Below, piece by piece: positions 51,531 through 61,452 of a DNA stretch of 64,000 nt (positions within the stretch are counted from its first letter, which is position 1; each line of letters begins with the position of its first letter). The notes beneath the pieces were generated by a model, which saw only the letters and a list, made by a program, of their open reading frames with translations, ran no database searches and was not told where the DNA came from. The DNA is taken from the NCBI GenBank assembly GCA_963513935.1, contig OY740772.1, forward strand, positions 100,645,340 through 100,709,339, in the 5' to 3' direction. Position numbers and translations under genes: made by a program. This DNA is from Aphrophora alni (lineage: Eukaryota; Arthropoda; Insecta; Hemiptera; Aphrophoridae).

Positions 51531-53785
51531 TGGTACCTTACCATTTTGCAAAGTTTGAAAATTGCCTGTTTTCTCGCATTAATTACTCAGAAACTATAAG
51601 AGATATATTCGTTTTGAAAAAACCACAGTAAAATTTGAACTTTTTTTCTTTTATCATGTAAATGTTCATATCTTTGGGATAAATAGTTAAGGAGCTACAG
51701 GCGTTTTAAAAAGGTATTGCAAGCGGTGAAACGTGAAATGTTAAAATCTGATATTTTATTGACATATCAATTGTAATAACTCGTAAACCATTTGAGATGT
51801 CAAAGTGATTTTTTCAGGGTTTATTTTCCTTTCCTTTCTGCATCTTCTGATACCCATATCATTGGTGTAAAATATATTTGATCTTTTTTGAAAAAATTTT
51901 AAAACGCAATTACTCGTAAACCCTTTCATTTTTCAAAATGTTTCTTACAGGGTTTACTCTAAATTCAATTCTGCATCTTATGGTGTACATATAATTCATG
52001 TTGTTAAATGTTGAAAATTTTTACAAAAAAATCGATAAAAATGAAAAAATATTTAAAATTTTGAAATTTCAATAGCACTCCTCGAATCCAAATTTAATTC
52101 TGCTTCTATTAAGCTATAAAAACAATCAAAATTCAAAAACCCACTTTTTTGCCTAAAAAAACTGCAAGGGGGTACCTTACCATTTTGCAAAGTTTGAAAA
52201 TTGCCTGTTTTCTCGCATTAATTACTCAGAAACTATAAGAGATATATTCGTTTTGAAAAAACCACAGTAAAATTTGAACTTTTTCCTTTTATCATGTAAA
52301 TGTTCATATCTTTGGGATAAATTGTTAAGGAGCTACAGGCGTTTTAAAAAGGTATTACAAGCGGTGAAACGTGAAATGTTAAAATCTGATATTTTTATTG
52401 ACATATCAATATTAATAACTCCTAAACCATTTGAGATGTCAAAGTGATTTTTTCAGGGTTTATTTTCCTTTCCATTCTGCATCTTCTGATACCCATATCA
52501 TTGGTGTAAAATATTTTTGATCTTTTTTAAAAAAACTTTAAAACGCAATTACTCGTAAACCCTTTCATTTTTCAAAATGTTTCTTACAGGGTTTACTCTA
52601 CATTCAATTCTGCATCTTATGGTGTACATATAATTCATGTTGTTAAATGTTGAAAATTTTTACAAAAAAATCGATAAAAATGAAAAAATATTTAAAATTT
52701 TGAAATTTCAATAGCACTCCTCGAATCCAAATTTAATTCTGCTTCTATTAAGCTATAAAAACAATCAAAATTCAAAAACTCACTTTTTTGCCTAAAAAAA
52801 CTGCAAGGGGGTACCTTACCATTTTGCAAAGTTTGAAAATTGCCTGTTTTCTCGCATTAATTACTCAGAAACTATAAGAGATATATTCGTTTTGAAAAAA
52901 CCACAGTAAAATTTGAACTTTTTCCTTTTATCATGTAAATGTTCATATCTTTGGGATAAATTGTTAAGGAGCTACAGGCGTTTTAAAAAGGTATTACAAG
53001 CGGTGAATCGTGAAATGTTAATATCTGATATTTTTATTGACATATCAATATTAATAACTCCTAAACCATTTGAGATGTCAAAGTGATTTTTTCAGGGTTT
53101 ATTTTCCTTTCCATTCTGCATCTTCTGATACCAATATCATTGGTGTAAAATATTTTTGATCTTTTTTGAAAAAACTTTAAAACGCAATTACTCGTAAACC
53201 CTTTCATTTTTCAAAATGTTTCTTACAGGGTTTACTCTACATTCAATTCTGCATCTTATAGTGTACATATAATTCATGTTGTTAAATGTTGAAATTTTTA
53301 CAAAAAAATCGATAAAAATGAAAAAAAATATTAAAAATTTTGAAATTTCAATAGCACTCCTCGAATCCAAATTTAATTCTGCTTCTATTAAGCTATAAAA
53401 ACAATCAAAATTCAAAAACTCACTTTTTTGCCTAAAAAAACTGCAAGGGGGGTACCTTACCATTTTGCAAAGTTTGAAAATTGCCTGTTTTCTCGCATTA
53501 ATTACTCAGAAACTATAAGAGATATATTCGTTTTGAAAAAACCACAGTAAAATTTGAACTTTTTTTCTTTTATCATGTAAATGTTCATATCTTTGGGATA
53601 AATAGTTAAGGAGCTACAGGCGTTTTAAAAAGGTATTGCAAGCGGTGAAACGTGAAATGTTAAAATCTGATATTTTATTGACATATCAATTGTAATAACT
53701 CGTAAACCATTTGAGATGTCAAAGTGATTTTTTCAGGGTATATTTTCCTTTCCTTTCTGCATCTTCTGATACCCATATCATTGGT

Positions 53786-56700
53786 GTAAAATATATTTGA
53801 TCTTTTTTGAAAAAATTTTAAAACGCAATTACTCGTAAACCCTTTCATTTTTCAAAATGTTTCTTACAGGGTTTACTCTAAATTCAATTCTGCATCTTAT
53901 GGTGTACATATAATTCATGTTGTTAAATGTTGAAAATTTTTACAAAAAAATCGATAAAAATGAAAAAATATTTAAAATTTTGAAATTTCAATAGCACTCC
54001 TCGAATCCAAATTTAATTCTGCTTCTATTAAGCTATAAAAACAATCAAAATTCAAAAACTCACTTTTTTGCCTAAAAAAACTGCAAGGGGGTACCTTACC
54101 ATTTTGCAAAGTTTGAAAATTGCCTGTTTTCTCGCATTAATTACTCAGAAACTATAAGAGATATATTCGTTTTAAAAAAACCACAGTAAAATTTGAACTT
54201 TTTTCTTTTATCATGTAAATGTTCATATCTTTGGAATAAATTGTTAAGGAGCTACAGGCGTTTTAAAAAGGTATTACAAGCGGTGAAACGTGAAATGTTA
54301 AAATCTGATATTTTTATTGACATATCAATATTAATAACTCCTAAACCATTTGAGATGTCAAAGTGATTTTTTCAGGGTTTATTTTCCTTTCCATTCTGCA
54401 TCTTCTGATACCAATATCATTGGTGTAAAATATTTTTGATCTTTTTTGAAAAAACTTTAAAACGCAATTACTCGTAAACCCTTTCATTTTCCAAAATGTT
54501 TCTTACAGGGTTTACTCTACATTCAATTCTGCATCTTATAGTGTACATATAATTCATGTTGTTAAATGTTGAAATTTTTACAAAAAAAATCGATAAAAAT
54601 GAAAAAAATATTAAAAATTTTGAAATTTCAATAGCACTCCTCGAATCCAAATTTAATTCTGCTTCTATTAAGCTATAAAAACAATCAAAATTCAAAAACT
54701 CACTTTTTTGCCTAAAAAAACTGCAAGGGGGTACCTTACCATTTTGCAAAGTTTGAAAATTGCCTGTTTTCTCGCATTAATTACTCAGAAACTATAAGAG
54801 ATATATTCGTTTTGAAAAAACCACAGTAAAATTTGAACTTTTTTTCTTTTATCATGTAAATGTTCATATCTTTGGGATAAATAGTTAAGGAGCTACAGGC
54901 GTTTTAAAAAGGTATTGCAAGCGGTGAAACGTGAAATGTTAAAATCTGATATTTTATTGACATATCAATTGTAATAACTCGTAAACCATTTGAGATGTCA
55001 AAGTGATTTTTTCAGGGTTTATTTTCCTTTCCTTTCTGCATCTTCTGATACCCATATCATTGGTGTAAAATATATTTGATCTTTTTTGAAAAAATTTTAA
55101 AACGCAATTACTCGTAAACCCTTTCATTTTTCAAAATGTTTCTTACAGGGTTTACTCTACATTCAATTCTGCATCTTATGGTGTACATATAATTCATGTT
55201 GTTAAATGTTGAAAATTTTTACAAAAAATCGATAAAAATGAAAAAATATTTAAAATTTTGAAATTTCAATAGCACTCCTCGTATCCAAATTTAATTCTGC
55301 TTCTATTAAGCTATAAAAACAATCAAAATTAAAAAACTCACTTTTTTGCCTAAAAAAACTGCAAGGGGGGTACCTTACCATTTTGCAAAGTTTGAAAATT
55401 GCCTGTTTTCTCGCATTAATTACTCAGAAACTATAAGAGATATATTCGTTTTGAAAAAACCACAGTAAAATTTGAACTTTTTTTCTTTTATCATGTAAAT
55501 GTTCATATCTTTGGGATAAATAGTTAAGGAGCTACAGGCGTTTTAAAAAGGTATTGCAAGCGGTGAAACGTGAAATGTTAAAATCTGATATTTTATTGAC
55601 ATATCAATTGTAATAACTCGTAAACCATTTGAGATGTCAAAGTGATTTTTTCAGGGTTTATTTTCCTTTCCATTCTGCATCTTCTGATACCCATATCATC
55701 GGTGTAAAATATTTTTGATCTTTTTTGAAAAAACTTTAAAACGCAATTACTCGTAAACCCTTTCATTTTTCAAAATGTTTCTTACAGGGTTTACTCTACA
55801 TTCAATTCTGCATCTTATGGTGTACATATAATTCATGTTGTTAAATGTTGAAAATTTTTACAAAAAAATCGATAAAAATGAAAAAATATTTAAAATTTTG
55901 AAATTTCAATAGCACTCCTCGAATCCAAATTTAATTCTGCTTCTATTAAGCTATAAAAACAATCAAAATTCAAAAACTCACTTTTTTGCCTAAAAAAACT
56001 GCAAGGGGGGTCCAACCATTTTGCAAAGTTTGAAAATTGCCTGTTTTCTCGCATTAATTACTCAGAAACTATAAGAGATATATTCGTTTTAAAAAAACCA
56101 CAGTAAAATTTAAACTTTTTTCTTTTATCATGTAAATGTTCATATCTTTGGGATAAATAGTTAAGGAGCTACAGGCGTTTTAAAAAGGTATTGCAAGCGG
56201 TGAAACGTGAAATGTTAAAATCTGATATTTTTATTGACATATCAATATTAATAACTCCTAAACCATTTGAGATGTCAAAGTGATTTTTTCAGGGTTTATT
56301 TTCCTTTCCATTCTGCATCTTCTGATACCCATATCATTGGTGTAAAATATTTTTGATCTTTTTTAAAAAAACTTTAAAACGCAATTACTCGTAAACCCTT
56401 TCATTTTTCAAAATGTTTCTTACAGGGTTTACTCTACATTCAATTCTGCATCTTATGTTGTACATATAATTCATGTTGTTAAATGTTGAAAATTTTTACA
56501 AAAAATCGATAAAAATGAAAAAATATTTAAAATTTTGAAATTTCAATAGCACTCCTCGTATCCAAATTTAATTCTGCTTCTATTAAGCTATAAAAACAAT
56601 CAAAATTAAAAAACTCACTTTTTTGCCTAAAAAAACTGCAAGGGGGGTACCTTACCATTTTGCAAAGTTTGAAAATTGCCTGTTTTCTCGCATTAATTAC

Positions 56701-58256
56701 TCAGAAACTATAAGAGATATATTCGTTTTAAAAAAACCACAGTAAAATTTGAACTTTTTTCTTTTATCATGTAAATGTTCATATCTTTGGAATAAATAGT
56801 TAAGGAGCTACAGGCGTTTTAAAAAGATATTGCAAGCGGTGAAACGTGAAATGTTAAAATCTGATATTTTTATTGACATATCAATTGTAATAACTCGTAA
56901 ACCATTTGAGATGTCAAAGTGATTTTTTCAGGGTTTATTTTCCTTTCCATTCTGCATCTTCTGATACCCATATCATCGGTGTAAAATATTTTTGATCTTT
57001 TTTGAAAAAACTTTAAAACGCAATTACTCGTAAACCCTTTCATTTTTCAAAATGTTTCTTACAGGGTTTACTCTACATTCAATTCTGCATCTTATGGTGT
57101 ACATATAATTCATGTTGTTAAATGTTGAAAATTTTTACAAAAAAATCGATAAAAATGAAAAAATATTTAAAATTTTGAAATTTCAATAGCACTCCTCGAA
57201 TCCAAATTTAATTCTGCTTCTATTAAGCTATAAAAACAATCAAAATTCAAAAACTCACTTTTTTGCCTAAAAAAACTGCAAGGGGGGTCCTACCATTTTG
57301 CAAAGTTTGAAAATTGCCTGTTTTCTCGCATTAATTACTCAGAAACTATAAGAGATATATTCGTTTTAAAAAAACCACAGTAAAATTTGAACTTTTTTCT
57401 TTTATCATGTAAATGTTCATATCTTTGGAATAAATAGTTAAGGAGCTACAGGCGTTTTAAAAAGATATTGCAAGCGGTGAAACGTGAAATGTTAAAATCT
57501 GATATTTTTATTGACATATCAATTGTAATAACTCGTAAACCATTTGAGATGTCAAAGTGATTTTTTCAGGGTTTATTTTCCTTTCCATTCTGCATCTTCT
57601 GATACCCATATCATCGGTGTAAAATATTTTTGATCTTTTTTGAAAAAACTTTAAAACGCAATTACTCGTAAACCCTTTCATTTTTCAAAATGTTTCTTAC
57701 AGGGTTTACTCTACATTCAATTCTGCATCTTATGGTGTACATATAATTCATGTTGTTAAATGTTGAAAATTTTTACAAAAAAATCGATAAAAATGAAAAA
57801 ATATTTAAAATTTTGAAATTTCAATAGCACTCCTCGAATCCAAATTTAATTCTGCTTCTATTAAGCTATAAAAACAATCAAAATTCAAAAACTCACTTTT
57901 TTGCCTAAAAAAACTGCAAGGGGGGTCCTACCATTTTGCAAAGTTTGAAAATTGCCTGTTTTCTCGCATTAATTACTCAGAAACTATAAGAGATATATTC
58001 GTTTTAAAAAAACCACAGTAAAATTTAAACTTTTTTCTTTTATCATGTAAATGTTCATATCTTTGGGATAAATAGTTAAGGAGCTACAGGCGTTTTAAAA
58101 AGGTATTGCAAGCGGTGAAACGTGAAATGTTAAAATCTGATATTTTTATTGACATATCAATATTAATAACTCCTAAACCATTTGAGATGTCAAAGTGATT
58201 TTTTCAGGGTTTATTTTCCTTTCCATTCTGCATCTTCTGATACCCATATCATTGGT
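53786..58256 (+). repeat. Mosaic monomers 85-91
   Basis: Monomers start at 53786, 54425, 55065, 55704, 56342, 56981 and 57619. Copies 86-87 are related to 95-96 (offset 5750 bp). Copies 87, 89 and 90 end in catcggtg instead of cattggtg, a change seen nowhere else. Copies 88, 90 and 91 have shortened junctions after the G tract (ggtccaacc or ggtcctacc). Copies 87 and 89 combine tcgtatcc, a six-A tract and aaattaaaaaactc, a pairing otherwise typical of the left third of the window for the first two markers. The region mixes left-type and right-type features within single monomers. Confidence 0.82.
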
Positions 58257-61200
58257 GTAAAATATTTTTGATCTTTTTTAAAAAAACTTTAAAACGCAAT
58301 TACTCGTAAACCCTTTCATTTTTCAAAATGTTTCTTACAGGGTTTACTCTACATTCAATTCTGCATCTTATGTTGTACATATAATTCATGTTGTTAAATG
58401 TTGAAAATTTTTACAAAAAAATCGATAAAAATGAAAAAATATTTAAAATTTTGAAATTTCAATAGCACTCCTCGAATCCAAATTTAATTCTGCTTCTATT
58501 AAGCTATAAAAACAATCAAAATTCAAAAACTCACTTTTTTGCCTAAAAAAACTGCAAGGGGGTACCTTACCATTTTGCAAAGTTTGAAAATTGCCTGTTT
58601 TCTCGCATTAATTACTCAGAAACTATAAGAGATATATTCGTTTTGAAAAAACCACAGTAAAATTTGAACTTTTTCCTTTTATCATGTAAATGTTCATATC
58701 TTTGGGATAATTAGTTAAGGAGCTACAGGCGTTTTAAAAAGGTATTACAAGCGGTGAATCGTGAAATGTTAATATCTGATATTTTTATTGACATATCAAT
58801 ATTAATAACTCCTAAACCATTTGAGATGTCAAAGTGATTTTTTCAGGGTTTATTTTCCTTTCCATTCTGCATCTTCTGATACCAATATCATTGGTGTAAA
58901 ATATTTTTGATCTTTTTTGAAAAAACTTTAAAACGCAATTACTCGTAAACCCTTTCATTTTTCAAAATGTTTCTTACAGGGTTTACTCTACATTCAATTC
59001 TGCATCTTATAGTGTACATATAATTCATGTTGTTAAATGTTGAAATTTTTACAAAAAAATCGATAAAAATGAAAAAAATATTAAAAATTTTGAAATTTCA
59101 ATAGCACTCCTCGAATCCAAATTTAATTCTGCTTCTATTAAGCTATAAAAACAATCAAAATTCAAAAACTCACTTTTTTGCCTAAAAAAACTGCAAGGGG
59201 GGTACCTTACCATTTTGCAAAGTTTGAAAATTGCCTGTTTTCTCGCATTAATTACTCAGAAACTATAAGAGATATATTCGTTTTGAAAAAACCACAGTAA
59301 AATTTGAACTTTTTTTCTTTTATCATGTAAATGTTCATATCTTTGGGATAAATAGTTAAGGAGCTACAGGCGTTTTAAAAAGGTATTGCAAGCGGTGAAA
59401 CGTGAAATGTTAAAATCTGATATTTTATTGACATATCAATTGTAATAACTCGTAAACCATTTGAGATGTCAAAGTGATTTTTTCAGGGTTTATTTTCCTT
59501 TCCTTTCTGCATCTTCTGATACCCATATCATTGGTGTAAAATATATTTGATCTTTTTTGAAAAAATTTTAAAACGCAATTACTCGTAAACCCTTTCATTT
59601 TTCAAAATGTTTCTTACAGGGTTTACTCTAAATTCAATTCTGCATCTTATGGTGTACATATAATTCATGTTGTTAAATGTTGAAAATTTTTACAAAAAAA
59701 TCGATAAAAATGAAAAAATATTTAAAATTTTGAAATTTCAATAGCACTCCTCGAATCCAAATTTAATTCTGCTTCTATTAAGCTATAAAAACAATCAAAA
59801 TTCAAAAACTCACTTTTTTGCCTAAAAAAACTGCAAGGGGGTACCTTACCATTTTGCAAAGTTTGAAAATTGCCTGTTTTCTCGCATTAATTACTCAGAA
59901 ACTATAAGAGATATATTCGTTTTGAAAAAACCACAGTAAAATTTGAACTTTTTCCTTTTATCATGTAAATGTTCATATCTTTGGGATAAATTGTTAAGGA
60001 GCTACAGGCGTTTTAAAAAGGTATTACAAGCGGTGAAACGTGAAATGTTAAAATCTGATATTTTTATTGACATATCAATATTAATAACTCCTAAACCATT
60101 TGAGATGTCAAAGTGATTTTTTCAGGGTTTATTTTCCTTTCCATTCTGCATCTTCTGATACCAATATCATTGGTGTAAAATATTTTTGATCTTTTTTGAA
60201 AAAACTTTAAAACGCAATTACTCGTAAACCCTTTCATTTTCCAAAATGTTTCTTACAGGGTTTACTCTACATTCAATTCTGCATCTTATAGTGTACATAT
60301 AATTCATGTTGTTAAATGTTGAAATTTTTACAAAAAAAATCGATAAAAATAAAAAAATATTAAAAATTTTGAAATTTCAATAGCACTCCTCGAATCCAAA
60401 TTTAATTCTGCTTCTATTAAGCTATAAAAACAATCAAAATTCAAAAACTCACTTTTTTGCCTAAAAAAACTGCAAGGGGGGTACCTTACCATTTTGCAAA
60501 GTTTGAAAATTGCCTGTTTTCTCGCATTAATTACTCAGAAACTATAAGAGATATATTCGTTTTGAAAAAACCACAGTAAAATTTGAACTTTTTTTCTTTT
60601 ATCATGTAAATGTTCATATCTTTGGGATAAATAGTTAAGGAGCTACAGGCGTTTTAAAAAGGTATTGCAAGCGGTGAAACGTGAAATGTTAAAATCTGAT
60701 ATTTTATTGACATATCAATTGTAATAACTCGTAAACCATTTGAGATGTCAAAGTGATTTTTTCAGGGTTTATTTTCCTTTCCTTTCTGCATCTTCTGATA
60801 CCCATATCATTGGTGTAAAATATATTTGATCTTTTTTGAAAAAATTTTAAAACGCAATTACTCGTAAACCCTTTCATTTTTCAAAATGTTTCTTACAGGG
60901 TTTACTCTACATTCAATTCTGCATCTTATGGTGTACATATAATTCATGTTGTTAAATGTTGAAAATTTTTACAAAAAATCGATAAAAATGAAAAAATATT
61001 TAAAATTTTGAAATTTCAATAGCACTCCTCGTATCCAAATTTAATTCTGCTTCTATTAAGCTATAAAAACAATCAAAATTCAAAAACTCACTTTTTTGCC
61101 TAAAAAAACTGCAAGGGGGGTACTTACCATTTTGCAAAGTTTGAAAATTGCCTGTTTTCTCGCATTAATTACTCAGAAACTATAAGAGATATATTCGTTT

Positions 61201-61452
61201 TAAAAAAACCACAGTAAAATTTGAACTTTTTTCTTTTATCATGTAAATGTTCATATCTTTGGAATAAATAGTTAAGGAGCTACAGGCGTTTTAAAAAGAT
61301 ATTGCAAGCGGTGAAACGTGAAATGTTAAAATCTGATATTTTTATTGACATATCAATATTAATAACTCCTAAACCATTTGAGATGTCAAAGTGATTTTTT
61401 CAGGGTTTATTTTCCTTTCCATTCTGCATCTTCTGATACCCATATCATTGGT
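58257..61452 (+). repeat. 5-monomer block (monomers 92-96)
   Basis: Monomers start at 58257, 58896, 59536, 60175 and 60815. Copies 92-94 recur as 97-99 at a constant offset of 3196 bp. Copy 92 has tttttaaaaaaac, atgttgt and the gaatcgtg/taatatc pair; 93 has the atagtg front and tcctttctg back; 94 has tatatttg and taaattc; 95 has ttttccaaaatg; 96 has tcgtatcc and a one-base-shorter ggtacttacc junction. Confidence 0.85.

Larger units (their letters stand above)
43520..53785 (+). repeat. 16-monomer block, 10266 bp, right copy with internal gain (monomers 69-84)
   Basis: Monomers start at 43520, 44159, 44799, 45438, 46077, 46717, 47356, 48008, 48647, 49287, 49937, 50576, 51215, 51867, 52506 and 53145. 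The first eight match monomers 56-63, and the last seven match monomers 62-68. Monomer 77 between them is a hybrid: its start has tttttaaaaaaac like monomer 64, while its back half has gggtatatttt like monomers 61 and 74. Monomers 62-63 are therefore represented twice here (75-76 and 78-79). The private change aaacccact links monomers 66 and 82, confirming descent. The net gain over the left block is 1928 bp, about three monomers. Confidence 0.88.

Noticed and set aside
35182..53785. Treating the near-identical blocks as certain assembly duplication errors
   Set aside because: Copies differ at specific places (G-tract lengths 14/12, ccactgtaaa in monomer 62 versus ccacagtaaa in 75, G6 versus G5 in 60/73), which argues for real copies. 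Artefact cannot be fully excluded without reads.
44..54749. Minus-strand open frames of 75-97 codons in 23 monomers, with near-identical predicted proteins
   Set aside because: They are the same satellite segment read again and again. The frame is open only where A- and G-tract lengths happen to fit, so most monomers break it. Most of the 93- and 97-codon versions start at TTG (ttgcaaaat on the minus strand) rather than ATG. G-tract expansion merely adds prolines. Nothing indicates selection on protein sequence.
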